A stretch of DNA of 64,000 bases from an uncultured bacterium (lineage in GTDB: Bacteria; Planctomycetota; Phycisphaerae; Phycisphaerales; SM1A02), in the NCBI GenBank assembly GCA_903831295.1, contig CAIKXA010000013.1, positions 62,001 to 126,000 of the forward strand. The letters are read 5' to 3'. The position numbers and the translations under genes were made by a program. Positions 18,201 to 26,298 of this stretch are shown here, one piece after another (position 1 is the stretch's first letter; the number at the start of each line of letters is the position of its first letter). The notes under the pieces are model-generated. The model did no database searches. It had not been told where the DNA came from and saw only the letters and a program-made list of their open reading frames with translations.

Positions 18201-19098
18201 CATATCCAGGAAATGGAATATTGGCCTGCACATTTTTCAATGTCAAAGTGGCCTGGTTCACGGGGCGATCCGGACGGCCGCTCACCGCGATCAAATCAAT
18301 CGATCCGGTCAAGTTGATATCTCTCCATGCGGCCTGCAAGGATTTGGGAAGCATGGGCAGCAATGATTTATCAAATGAAAGCCCGGTGACTGTCATGCGG
18401 TACTCAAAAGTGTTTTGATTCCAATTTCCCACAAGCACAAGTTCGCTGGCTTTTCGATTCAGTGTTGGATCTGTATTTGGGATCTCAACAAGTTCAAATT
18501 CAAAATCGGTGGGCGAATTCGAATTGGGCTTCATATCTCCTTGGAAGGTGTGTTGCCCTTCCAATTTCACATTGTTGCTGGCATCAACAGTGAATGACGC
18601 AATTTGAAGATGGTCCAAACTTGCTTGGCGCAATTCAATGACCGACCCACTGGAGCCTGCGCGAGGCTGGAGAGCCATAACATTGAATATGCCGTGGGCA
18701 TTGGCGCGCTCCGCGATATTGATCGCCGCCGAATCAATATGGATGCTCTTCACAAGAACTTTTCCAAGCAGCAGTTGCAAAGGCTGGCACTGAATAGCGA
18801 TTCCATTCACTCGGATCAGTTCCGTAGTCTGGCCTGGCCAACTCGGCGCGAGCAGGACCACCGACTCCACATTGAGATTGCCCCAGCCATCCCAGTGCGC
18901 GTTGGTGACATGGGTCTCTGCTCCGCTTTCACGGCGCAATACGGTTTCAATGGCGAAGTTCAGGGCTGGCGTGAATCGCAGCAGGCACCAAAGAGAAACT
19001 GCCAAAAGAAAGGCTGCGATCGAAATTCCACGCCGTCTATTCCAAATCATTTGGACATAGGTGAGAAGGCGGTTGATCAGTCGGTTGCGCTCGAACAC
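15205..19098 (-). CDS. Giant AsmA/TamB-like membrane-anchored protein
   Basis: A 1297-residue protein with a basic N-terminus and a single transmembrane helix at about residues 26-44. A very long, repetitive beta-rich periplasmic region follows. The C-terminal part, about 1160-1270, has AsmA-like features: an ALRLLQ segment, repeated short beta segments, and a closing GSIDLETWKISMRF stretch. Such proteins are thought to form hydrophobic grooves that move phospholipids between membranes. That would fit its position at the head of a chain containing pssA, but this is inference. GTG 19098 is the most upstream start; ATG at 19050, just before the helix, is also possible. It overlaps the LOG gene by ATGA. 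Confidence 0.78.
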   Translation of the reverse strand: MFERNRLINRLLTYVQMIWNRRRGISIAAFLLAVSLWCLLRFTPALNFAIETVLRRESGAETHVTNAHWDGWGNLNVESVVLLAPSWPGQTTELIRVNGIAIQCQPLQLLLGKVLVKSIHIDSAAINIAERANAHGIFNVMALQPRAGSSGSVIELRQASLDHLQIASFTVDASNNVKLEGQHTFQGDMKPNSNSPTDFEFELVEIPNTDPTLNRKASELVLVGNWNQNTFEYRMTVTGLSFDKSLLPMLPKSLQAAWRDINLTGSIDLIAVSGRPDRPVNQATLTLKNVQANIPFPGYETEWVRYEPKKLPPLPENIKTASDVKDPPRLKTGFPRMQVESGTVRFTQNMLKFENFIGKLDSTKPRSLPVPIEIGLDITLPSEDQPTSLDDTPAWFEDAFRRSGVEATIHIHNFAFTKENEKDFDGVELPKPAVQVLGNLLAKTWNVDLDVSISRAIAKKDSAGVARDQVPTTKGMLNIRDASGGYFLFPYLLSDVNAQIELDNDAVKIVSLKGKGSGGAIVNITGTVTEPGDDAGVDLHITASDLPIDEALKKSFLFGPKKVFELLYDHAAQTNLIAAGLLKPNEFQFGGSCGVDLQVQRAIKGGANVKTTGEVTLRDANVICSKFPYPVHVNSGKIILEDTVIRLPVEKWKLTTQSNAAVTIGGFIDIPRDGEDRKVFPNLTITFENDSVNSLLLAAIPFETSKNAPPVQGWPGTNLSPAARMLKQIDLQGQLNGIGKIGALADESTTWDFNLSLANGSITPRPNETGAVADADQILPAGFDLKNVKAQVNVTEKATSLISMAGYIGDGEVDASGFATLDSQERWFQATAKNVPIDRWIFGFLPADKRDESMLTWGDCNPTGTINADVHLLEKHGQLGRRRIMVDPTHVKFNMDPDLAMIEIPCGYFELLDDSIQVHDLQLEFNDMNALVGTMSANGTVNFGATNKKASDVIKLEAKFLFADPAFFKVLPIGLQERLEKNKFQSEGAFEITNGRFSMPPQHSGADFCADLLLTDAQLDIGPELLGINSRMKLSSDSGGPIDGMRIDVEQGSLFIQNRLVSDIKGSLITNSTTDNFTIPKLEGDLYGGRIWLDAFVQGKGTRTWEVNLGAAGSDLGQTIAGGTPKATEQTSDGVFNGMLTLGGEISGDRPREGRGKIHGFNAKLGDLPLALRLLQVTQFMPPLSQTLDQAKIDFYIRDQKIRFEKFDLTCPTLQLLGSGSIDLETWKISMRFKNRGIIPVASDVFGAATDLLLAVDVGGSLSDPQITATPIPVLGTNPSLEQSGNFTPSSTKTATP

Positions 19099-19154
19099 AT
19101 TTTCATTCTACGAGATTCACCAAATTCACTACGCCTCGTATCCTCTTGCCAAGC

Positions 19155-19373
19155 ATGGTTGATTCAGCCCCTGGACTTTTTGGATTTTCTTCGATCATCA
19201 TCTGGCTTACGGTGATTGTTGTGAGTTGTGGTTTGCTCGGGCTCGTATTGATTTTGTTCCTTAAAAATGCGATGCGGCGGCGATTGTCAGGACTTTCGAG
19301 CGACGCTCGCCGCGCCACCAAAGTGGTGGACGCTTGGGTTGAATCAGCCAAGCGAATGGATGGAAGTCCATGA
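19155..19373 (+). CDS. Small single-pass membrane protein
   Basis: A 72-residue protein with one strong hydrophobic segment (about residues 9-35) and a basic, alpha-helical tail (AMRRRLSGLSSDARRATK). ATG 19155 is the first in-frame ATG. Its TGA overlaps the start of the SDR gene (ATGA, 19370-19373), which supports expression as a real two-gene unit. I do not recognise a family. Confidence 0.65.
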   Translation: MVDSAPGLFGFSSIIIWLTVIVVSCGLLGLVLILFLKNAMRRRLSGLSSDARRATKVVDAWVESAKRMDGSP

Positions 19374-20101
19374 GGCCGCTGGCCATGGTTGTGGGTGGTT
19401 CGCGGCGGGTGGGCCGCGGTGTGGCGCTCGAGTTGGCGCGTTCTGGATTTGATTTGATTCTCACTTATCACAATGATCTTTCTGGCGCGCGTGAAACGCA
19501 ATCCATGGCGAACGATCATGGCGCAAAGGTTGATCTCCATAAGATGGATTTAAATCACTCGGATCTCGCGCTTGCTGGCGTGCGCGGGCTTGGGTTGGAA
19601 AAACTTGATGCATTAATCGTGTCCGCGGCCGCGTGGGAAAAAGATTCCGCGGCGGGTGGGGATGTTGATCAAGCAGGGCAATTCATGCGCATTAACGCGA
19701 GCACGCCAATTGAGTTGTCGCGGGCTCTGGCGCCCGCGTTGCGACAATCTTCGCTGCAAGGCGGAGCTTGCGTGATTGCATTTGGCGACATTCATGTTGA
19801 CTTTCGGCCTTTGAAAGATTTTCAAAATTATTTGGCGAGCAAGCGCGCATTGCAAATTGGGTTTCAAGCGCTAGCTCTTGAGCTTGCTCCAAAGATCCGC
19901 GTGAATGTGATCGTGGCTGGCGTAATCGCTTGGCCCGATTCCATGCCACAAGTTGAACGAGACTCGTATGTGGCGCGCGTTCCTTTGCGTCGAGTGGGCA
20001 CGCCGCATGACGCGGCCGCGTTGGTGCGATTCCTAACACTTGAGGCTCCGTTCATGACGGGCGCCGCCATCACGCTTGATGGCGGCAGATCACTGGGATA
20101 A
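19370..20101 (+). CDS. Short-chain dehydrogenase, pteridine reductase-like
   Basis: Classical SDR of 243 residues. The nucleotide-binding loop is GGSRRVGRG near the N-terminus; the RRxG pattern there is typical of pteridine/dihydromonapterin reductases (PTR1/FolM), which prefer NADPH. The catalytic pair is in NYLASK (Tyr-x3-Lys), and the C-terminus closes with TGAAITLDGGRSLG as in this group. Reduction of dihydrofolate or dihydropterins is the likely role, but other carbonyl substrates cannot be excluded. It is coupled to the small membrane protein upstream and is convergent with the TPR lipoprotein gene. Confidence 0.82.
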   Translation: MRPLAMVVGGSRRVGRGVALELARSGFDLILTYHNDLSGARETQSMANDHGAKVDLHKMDLNHSDLALAGVRGLGLEKLDALIVSAAAWEKDSAAGGDVDQAGQFMRINASTPIELSRALAPALRQSSLQGGACVIAFGDIHVDFRPLKDFQNYLASKRALQIGFQALALELAPKIRVNVIVAGVIAWPDSMPQVERDSYVARVPLRRVGTPHDAAALVRFLTLEAPFMTGAAITLDGGRSLG

Positions 20102-20112
20102 TTCCAGCAAAT

Positions 20113-21123
20113 TCATTCAGACTTGGTTTTTTTTCGCGCCAAGATTTCCTCACGCACGAATTCAAAATACGCCTGTGGTGGATTTGCTTGCCGCGCTTTT
20201 TCCAGAAATATCAAAGCAGTTTCATCTTGTCCTGCGCGCGACCAACTTCGCGCGGCTTCAAGCAGTGGTTGCGGTTGCATCAAGGTCATCGTCGCCAATT
20301 GCTCCCAAACCTCTGCGCTTTGAGCGTGCTTGCCAGCGTCCGTGAGGCAGTTGGCGCACAGTTCACAGGTCGCGCGATCAGCGCTGCCAATTGAAACCGC
20401 GCCGAGCAACATTTCAGCCGCCTCGCTGGATTGACCAACACTTCGAAGTAACGCCGCGGCGCGAAATCGAATCGTTGAATCATGACCGGAAAGTTCCCGC
20501 GCGCGTTGCATGTGTTGGATCGATGGTTGCGCCTCGCCATTTTGAGCCAATGCTTCGGCCAATCCCATTTCAATTTCTGGGGAGTCGGGTTGTAATTTCA
20601 AAGCCATTTGCAAAAGTCCGATGGCGGTGATTGGTTTGGCGCTTGCATTCCACATCATTGCCTCCATGTACAAATGCTGCGGATTTCCCGGCTCAAGTTG
20701 GCGCGCTTTTTGGTGAAAGTGAATCGCCTCCTCTATGTTTCCAGCTCCATAGGCGGCCATGCCCGCGGCCGATTGCAACCCCGGACTTGTGGGTCGTTGC
20801 GCCGCGGCCTTTGCGTACGCCAAGGCGGTTTCATTTTTCAATTCAGCCGTTGGATTGGCGTTGCACTGGCTCAACAATGCGCGGGCCAACGCCTCGCTTG
20901 CCAATGGATCCTGTGGCGCTTGGCTTGCAAGTGCGCGCGCCACCAATGTTGCGTTCTCAAATTGTTTGGCGTCGATCAAGCGATCCATGGCTGCGATGTT
21001 TGCCTGCACTTGGCCGGCCGAAATCATTGGCGCGGGCTTGTGATCTTTGCAGGACATGAGAAAACAAACTGAAATTAAAAGCATAGTTACAAGCGCATGT
21101 GGGCGGTAGTATTGATTTGCCAT
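20113..21123 (-). CDS. TPR-repeat lipoprotein
   Basis: Predicted envelope lipoprotein of 336 residues made largely of tetratricopeptide-like helical pairs, with a short leader ending LLISVCFLMSCKD, so lipidation at that cysteine is likely. Repeats show the usual small/aromatic pattern (for example AGMAAYGAGNIEEAIHFHQKA and MEMGLAEALAQNGEA-like segments). TPR domains mediate protein contacts, and no partner is suggested. The ATG at 21123 overlaps the divergent valS ATG on the opposite strand (both within CATG, 21121-21124). An internal ATG at 21084, giving 323 residues and still including the leader, is a plausible alternative. Confidence 0.75.
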   Translation of the reverse strand: MANQYYRPHALVTMLLISVCFLMSCKDHKPAPMISAGQVQANIAAMDRLIDAKQFENATLVARALASQAPQDPLASEALARALLSQCNANPTAELKNETALAYAKAAAQRPTSPGLQSAAGMAAYGAGNIEEAIHFHQKARQLEPGNPQHLYMEAMMWNASAKPITAIGLLQMALKLQPDSPEIEMGLAEALAQNGEAQPSIQHMQRARELSGHDSTIRFRAAALLRSVGQSSEAAEMLLGAVSIGSADRATCELCANCLTDAGKHAQSAEVWEQLATMTLMQPQPLLEAARSWSRAGQDETALIFLEKARQANPPQAYFEFVREEILARKKTKSE

Positions 21124-24100
21124 GTCGCAAGTCCAAAAAGAAGTGATCGCAAACTCCGCCACTGAAATTGACGCCAGTGGACTTGCGAAATCCTACCGCC
21201 CCGGCGAACACGAGAGCGCCATCTCCGCGCGCTGGCGTGAGAGTGGATGTTTCAAGGCCCGTCCCGATTCAAAGGCCGAGCCTTTCACAATGTTTATTCC
21301 GCCGCCCAATGTCACGGCCGCGCTGCATTTGGGACACGCGCTCAACAACACTTTGCAAGACACATTGGCCCGCCATGCTCGCATGCGCGGTCGCGATGTT
21401 TTGTGGATGCCTGGCACTGACCATGCGGGAATCGCCACCCAGACCGTGGTTGAGCGGCGGCTTGCGCTGCAAGGCAAGAAGCGGACTGATTTCACGCGCG
21501 ATGAATTTGTGGCGCAAGTGCAGGCGTGGAAAGATGAATATGAGCGCGTGATTTTGGAGCAGCTTCTCGCCATGGGTTGTTCATGCGACTTTGATCGAAC
21601 GCGTTTCACCATGGATCCAGTGTGCGCGGCCGGTGTGCGCGAGGGATTTTTTAGGCTGTTCAAAGATGGCTTGATCGAGCGCGGTCGGCGCCTTGTAAAT
21701 TGGGATCCAAAAACAAAAACGGCCATCGCTGATGACGAGGTGGTGATGCGCGATGTGGATGGCAAAATGTGGTATTTGAAATATCCGCTGAGCGATGGTT
21801 CCGGCACGATCACCGTGGCCACCACCAGGCCCGAAACCATGCTGGGCGACACGGCCGTGGCCATGAATCCCAAAGATCCGCGCGCCGCGAGTTTGCGCGG
21901 CAAGAAAATAATTTTACCGATTGTTGGCCGCGAAATTCCGATCGTGGAGGACGACTATGTTGTGATGCCGCTTTCCATGGGTGGCGACGCCAGCGACGCG
22001 AAGGCAGAAGTTGCAACGGGTTTCTTAAAGGTCACTCCTGCGCATGACCCGAATGATTTTGATATTGGTCGGCGCCACAATCTTGCCCTGATCAATGTGC
22101 TTGGTCCGGACGGCGCGATTTCAGATCGCCACGGTTGGCATGATGTTTCCGAACAAGCGAAGGCGTTTGTTGGTTTGTCGCGCGAGGACGCGCGCAAGGC
22201 GATCGTGAATTGGTTCAAGGTCAACGGTCTTCTAGAAAATGAGCGACCCTGGAAGCACGCCGTTGGCCACAGCGATCGAAGCGGCGTGGCGATTGAGCCG
22301 TGGTTGAGCGATCAATGGTTTGTGCGCGTGACAGATCAACGTTTGCGTGGCGCGGCGCTCAAGGCAATGGCGCCCGATCAATTCGAAGGCGCTTCTCCCG
22401 CGGGCAAAGCCGTGGGCGACGGTGAAATTCGTTTCTTTCCGCCGCGTTACGCCAAAACATTTCAACATTGGCATGAGTCGCTGCGTGATTGGTGCATCAG
22501 TCGGCAGTTGTGGTGGGGGCACCGCATTCCAGTGTGGACCCGCGACGCCAAGGATGAGGCGTTGTCTCAATCAACTTCTTTGCGGGGCTCTGAAATGGTT
22601 TCAGTGGATTCCAAGTGGTCCACGTTGGGCGCGGCGCATCGCATGCGCAAGCGCGACGATGGCAGCGTTGAGGAATCGGTGTGCTTGCCGCTTGAGCTTG
22701 AACATGTGGCTGCGCAATTGCTCGCGGCAGGTTTCGAGCAGGATCAAGATGTTCTTGACACATGGTTTAGCTCCGCGCTTTGGCCGCTGAGCACACTGGG
22801 CTGGCCGCATCCAGAAAAGTTTCCAGACATGAAGGGCATGCTTGAGCGGTACAACCCAAGCAGCGTGCTGAGCACGGCGCGCGACATCATCACTTTGTGG
22901 GTGAGCCGCATGACCATGTTCAACAGATATTTTCTGGGTGGAAAAGTTCCGTTCAAGCATGTCTATATCCATCCTGTTATTCAAGATGGCTTCGGCCAGC
23001 GCATGAGCAAAAGTTTGGGCAATGGACTTGACCCGCGCGACGTGATTCACAGCCACGGCGCCGACGCGTTGCGTTTCACATTGCTTGACTTGACCACCGA
23101 CACGCAGGATGTGCGCGTGCAGATTGACATGATTGATCCGCAAAGTGGCGAAACATTCGAGCCTGAATTCATACGCGCTTCAAGCGGCCACATGGTTGCG
23201 GCGCCGATTCAGAAAAGTCCAAAATCGCCTACTCAAACAATGGTTTCCACGTACGGCGCTGCCAGTGGTTTGGCCACGCCCAGCGCGACCCAGCCTTTGG
23301 CGCGAAACACATCAAGCCGCTTTGATGTGGGACGTAATGTGGCCACAAAACTTTGGAATGCGTCGCGATTCGCCTTGATGAATACGCCTCAACCCGCGCT
23401 TGAAGTTGATCCATCAACGCGACCGCTTCTTGATCGATGGATCTTGTCGCGCGTGGCCGGTGCATTGACGCGCGCCGATCGCGCCTTGGCTGAATATCGA
23501 TTCAGCGATTTTGCCGCCGCGGGTTACGATTTGTTGTGGCGCGACTTTTGCGATTGGTTTTTGGAGGCCGCTAAACCAACGGCAAAAAATGATCCCGCGC
23601 AACAATGCGTGATGGTGTGTTCGCTGAGCGCAATTGTGAGGCTGTTCCATCCGGGCATGCCGCACGTCACGGAGGCATTGTGGAGCGCCGTGAAAAATCA
23701 CGCGGCGTGCGCAGTGCGTGGACTTGACATGAAGTCGACAGATCTGTTGGCGACATCGTCGTGGCCTGTCGCGCAAGCATCTTTGATCGACACCAAAGCG
23801 GAGGCGGAATTTGCGCGCGTTCAAGCTTTGGTTGAAGCCATCAGAAATGTTCGCGGTGAACGCCAAGTGAATCCCAAGAAGCGCATCAAGTTGCTTGCAA
23901 GCGCCAACGCGTCGCAGGTGGTGGCTCTCGCGGGCGGCGTTGTGGAAACGCTTTCCGGCGTGGACGGTGTCTTGCCAATCACGCACGCGCGTTCTCCAAC
24001 CGCCGCCGCGATGACATTCGAGGGGCAGGAATGCTGGCTCGATGGCCTGGTGGATGCGCTTGATATTGGCGCCGAACGCGCGCGTTTGACCAAGTTGCTT

Positions 24101-24262
24101 GCCGAACGCCAGCGCGCCGTGAGTGGGTACAAAGGTAAATTATCCAACGCTGGATACATGGCAAAGGCGCCGCCGCAAGTGGTGCAAGACACGCAGAAGA
24201 TGTTGCTGGACGCGGAGGCGGAATTGATCGCGGTTGAGCGTTCGCTCAGGGAACTTGCCTAA
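21122..24262 (+). CDS. valS: Valyl-tRNA synthetase
   Basis: Class I aminoacyl-tRNA synthetase of 1046 residues charging tRNA-Val. The ATP-binding HIGH motif appears as HLGHA (about residue 70) after PPPNVTAAL, and KMSKS as RMSKS (Met628). The CP1 editing domain lies between (TTRPETMLGDTAV and later). A C-terminal tRNA-binding helical region ends in a coiled coil (ERARLTKLLAERQRAV). It is longer than typical ValS because of two insertions. One of roughly 30 residues (about 482-515) precedes the DVLDTWFSSALWP segment. The other, of roughly 60 residues (about 680-735), lies after KMSKS, where a shorter linker normally reaches FxNKLWNASRF. GTG 21143 is an alternative start. Confidence 0.96.
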   Translation: MSQVQKEVIANSATEIDASGLAKSYRPGEHESAISARWRESGCFKARPDSKAEPFTMFIPPPNVTAALHLGHALNNTLQDTLARHARMRGRDVLWMPGTDHAGIATQTVVERRLALQGKKRTDFTRDEFVAQVQAWKDEYERVILEQLLAMGCSCDFDRTRFTMDPVCAAGVREGFFRLFKDGLIERGRRLVNWDPKTKTAIADDEVVMRDVDGKMWYLKYPLSDGSGTITVATTRPETMLGDTAVAMNPKDPRAASLRGKKIILPIVGREIPIVEDDYVVMPLSMGGDASDAKAEVATGFLKVTPAHDPNDFDIGRRHNLALINVLGPDGAISDRHGWHDVSEQAKAFVGLSREDARKAIVNWFKVNGLLENERPWKHAVGHSDRSGVAIEPWLSDQWFVRVTDQRLRGAALKAMAPDQFEGASPAGKAVGDGEIRFFPPRYAKTFQHWHESLRDWCISRQLWWGHRIPVWTRDAKDEALSQSTSLRGSEMVSVDSKWSTLGAAHRMRKRDDGSVEESVCLPLELEHVAAQLLAAGFEQDQDVLDTWFSSALWPLSTLGWPHPEKFPDMKGMLERYNPSSVLSTARDIITLWVSRMTMFNRYFLGGKVPFKHVYIHPVIQDGFGQRMSKSLGNGLDPRDVIHSHGADALRFTLLDLTTDTQDVRVQIDMIDPQSGETFEPEFIRASSGHMVAAPIQKSPKSPTQTMVSTYGAASGLATPSATQPLARNTSSRFDVGRNVATKLWNASRFALMNTPQPALEVDPSTRPLLDRWILSRVAGALTRADRALAEYRFSDFAAAGYDLLWRDFCDWFLEAAKPTAKNDPAQQCVMVCSLSAIVRLFHPGMPHVTEALWSAVKNHAACAVRGLDMKSTDLLATSSWPVAQASLIDTKAEAEFARVQALVEAIRNVRGERQVNPKKRIKLLASANASQVVALAGGVVETLSGVDGVLPITHARSPTAAAMTFEGQECWLDGLVDALDIGAERARLTKLLAERQRAVSGYKGKLSNAGYMAKAPPQVVQDTQKMLLDAEAELIAVERSLRELA

Positions 24263-24322
24263 AAATAATTTCTATGTTGGTTCAATTTGTTGCGTAGAGT
24301 TCAAAACTGGTTGCAATCTTGA

Positions 24323-25477
24323 ATGAATAAATATTCCACCATTTTTAAGTTGGCGGCACTCCTATGCGCGGCGGGTTGTTCCAGCACTGTCAACTTGAGG
24401 ACCGAACCCGCATCCAGCGCGCTCGAGGTCCATCCAACGGCGATCGCGGATTCCAAACCAGTTGCCGTTGTGACCGGACCTTGGAAAGATGGTGGCGACA
24501 ATGGAATCGTGGTCCGCACTCAGCATTATGTATTGCGCCTTTCGCTGCGGGATGAAACTTTTCGTGATCGATTACCCGACTTTATGGAGACTTGTTTTGT
24601 GGCTTATGCGAGCGCGCTCGGAACAATCCCCGTTCCCAATGACGCCTTGGAAATGTATGTGTTTGGCGAGCGTGGTTTATGGGAAAAATGGACTCGCAAA
24701 AAACTTGGCCGCGACGCGGAAATTTATATTGGCCTTGGCAAAGGCGGTTACACCACTGATTCAGTGAGTGTGTTGTATGACATTGGCCGCTTCGATACCC
24801 AGACCATCGCGGCACACGAGGGGTGGCATCAATTCAGCCAACAAGCGCTGCAACATCCTCTGCCCACTTGGTTGGAGGAGGGCATCGCGTGTTACATGGA
24901 GGGAACCCGACTTTCGCGCGATGGAGGTCCGTCCACATTTCGGCCTTGGAGAAACTTTGAGCGTTGGTCGCAACTGCGCGAGGCGCTGCGAAGTGATGAT
25001 TTGATACCGCTCGGGGAGTTGCTTGATGGAACGCCTCAGGAATTTTTGAAAGATGGAAAAGATTCGCTCTTAACGTATTACGCGCAGGTGTGGGCTCTGG
25101 TGCAATTTCTGCGCGATGGCGAGAACGGAAAGTACCGCGAGAATTTTTCACAACTCATACAAGACGCCTCCACGGGAAAACTTGCAGGAAGATTGGCGTC
25201 AAGCAAGGCGATCGTTGGCAAAGTTGGGCGACATCGCGCGGTTGAATTGCGCACGGGCAACGCCGTGATTCTGGAGTATTTCAATTCGGACTTCGCCAAC
25301 TTCGTGGATGAATTTAATAATTTTGTTGTGGCGATCACTGCCCGCGGCGCTGGCGACAGAATATTTCGCGGAGAATTTCCTTTGAAGCCTGCTGCACTTA
25401 CAGCGCCCGTTGCAAATCCAACTCCGGCCGTTGCTCCAGTGGCCGATCAACCCGGCGTGGAAATCAAAAGTCGCTGA
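24323..25477 (+). CDS. DUF1570-type lipoprotein with gluzincin-like motif
   Basis: A 384-residue predicted lipoprotein (leader ending LLCAAGCSS). The core carries AAHEGWHQFSQ, with His165, Glu166 and His169 in an HExxH arrangement, followed about 15 residues later by TWLEEGIACYMEG. That is the pattern of peptidase-MA/DUF1570 proteins common in planctomycetes, where the downstream Glu is the third zinc ligand of a gluzincin. Metallopeptidase activity is therefore plausible but unproven. A Pro/Ala/Val-rich tail ends the protein. It follows valS by 60 bases and precedes the oppositely oriented tRNA-Ser. Confidence 0.78.
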   Translation: MNKYSTIFKLAALLCAAGCSSTVNLRTEPASSALEVHPTAIADSKPVAVVTGPWKDGGDNGIVVRTQHYVLRLSLRDETFRDRLPDFMETCFVAYASALGTIPVPNDALEMYVFGERGLWEKWTRKKLGRDAEIYIGLGKGGYTTDSVSVLYDIGRFDTQTIAAHEGWHQFSQQALQHPLPTWLEEGIACYMEGTRLSRDGGPSTFRPWRNFERWSQLREALRSDDLIPLGELLDGTPQEFLKDGKDSLLTYYAQVWALVQFLRDGENGKYRENFSQLIQDASTGKLAGRLASSKAIVGKVGRHRAVELRTGNAVILEYFNSDFANFVDEFNNFVVAITARGAGDRIFRGEFPLKPAALTAPVANPTPAVAPVADQPGVEIKSR

Positions 25478-25497
25478 CTTCATTGTCGCGACAAAAA

Positions 25498-25584
25498 AGG
25501 TGGGGAGGGGATTCGAACCCCTGAGACCCTTGCGGGTCTATCCGATTTCAAGTCGGATACGTTCAACCGCTCTGCCACCCCACC
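25498..25584 (-). tRNA. tRNA-Ser (anticodon UGA)
   Basis: Type II cloverleaf read on the minus strand. The acceptor stem is GGTGGGG/CCCCACC, the anticodon arm is ATCCGA-CTTGAAA-TCGGAT with anticodon TGA, the long variable arm is GACCC-GCAA-GGGTC, and the T arm is AGGGG-TTCGAAT-CCCCT. No CCA is encoded. The base at position 73 (25498) is U, whereas bacterial tRNA-Ser usually carries G73. A run of T follows directly and could help termination. Confidence 0.95.
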
Positions 25585-25616
25585 AAGGTGCGGGCGAATA
25601 CTACTCGCCTATTCAA

Positions 25617-26243
25617 TTATGTCGAAGTCAACGCGCGAATGACCGCCCAAGCTAATAAAAGACAGGCGATCATGGATCCACACGCCACCGCTGTGGAGAA
25701 CACCAACCACACATGTAGGCGTCCCTGGATTTTTCCAATAGCCTCGTCGCGGTCGCGAAGTCGATCAAGCAATCCCACCAAAGCGTCAGAGTTTCTTCGC
25801 TGTCCGCTGGAAAGATCGCCCACGCCTTGCGCCAAAGTGGCCACGGCCTCTGCGATCCGCTGCGACGCTTGGTGGTTGAGATCCAGTTGTTGTTGCACCA
25901 AGCCAAACGTGTCTGTTTGCTGGCCAACGCCTTGGGCGATGCGCTGCAAAATAGATTCGATGGATTGATCGCGTTGGCGCGATTGCACCAGTGCTGTTGC
26001 AATCGCCTCGCCCAATTTGGATTGCTGACGCGCGATTTCTGGAAGCGCTTGAAGCGACTCGGGCAGGCGCTGCAGCAGCGGCATTATATTTTCACGGTCG
26101 CGGCCATCCTCATGCAGACGCTCGGCGAGTTCAGTGATCGCAGTCGCCACAGCCTCGGCGTCCGGCATGCGGCGCGTTTGCACTTGCTCGGGCTCCTCTC
26201 GGGGACCAAGCAGAAGTTGACCCATGGAACGTAATAGATTCAT
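25617..26243 (-). CDS. Tail-anchored coiled-coil protein, unknown function
   Basis: A 208-residue protein, mostly Gln/Ala/Leu-rich amphipathic helix (about 25-170), with a single hydrophobic segment near the C-terminus (WLVFSTAVACGSMIACLLLA) and a short tail. It looks like a cytoplasmic coiled coil held by a C-terminal membrane anchor. The heptad-like stretch resembles methyl-accepting-type helices but has no recognisable signalling tip. ATG 26243 was preferred over an upstream in-frame ATG at 26276, as the segment between is short and unremarkable. Divergent from the importer genes, with 55 bases between. Confidence 0.65.
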   Translation of the reverse strand: MNLLRSMGQLLLGPREEPEQVQTRRMPDAEAVATAITELAERLHEDGRDRENIMPLLQRLPESLQALPEIARQQSKLGEAIATALVQSRQRDQSIESILQRIAQGVGQQTDTFGLVQQQLDLNHQASQRIAEAVATLAQGVGDLSSGQRRNSDALVGLLDRLRDRDEAIGKIQGRLHVWLVFSTAVACGSMIACLLLAWAVIRALTST

Positions 26244-26298
26244 CGCAGTGTGAGAGTGTAGCGAGAGGTTGTCCAAGAATGGGTGCTACTCTGAGCGC

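Noticed and set aside
25483..25494. Perfect 12-bp palindrome TTGTCGCGACAA between the DUF1570 gene and tRNA-Ser as terminator or operator
   Set aside because: A palindrome without room for a loop is a poor terminator, and it matches no operator I know.
26244..26298. Cobalamin riboswitch upstream of the BtuF-like gene
   Set aside because: Only 55 bases are free and no B12-box-like sequence is seen.
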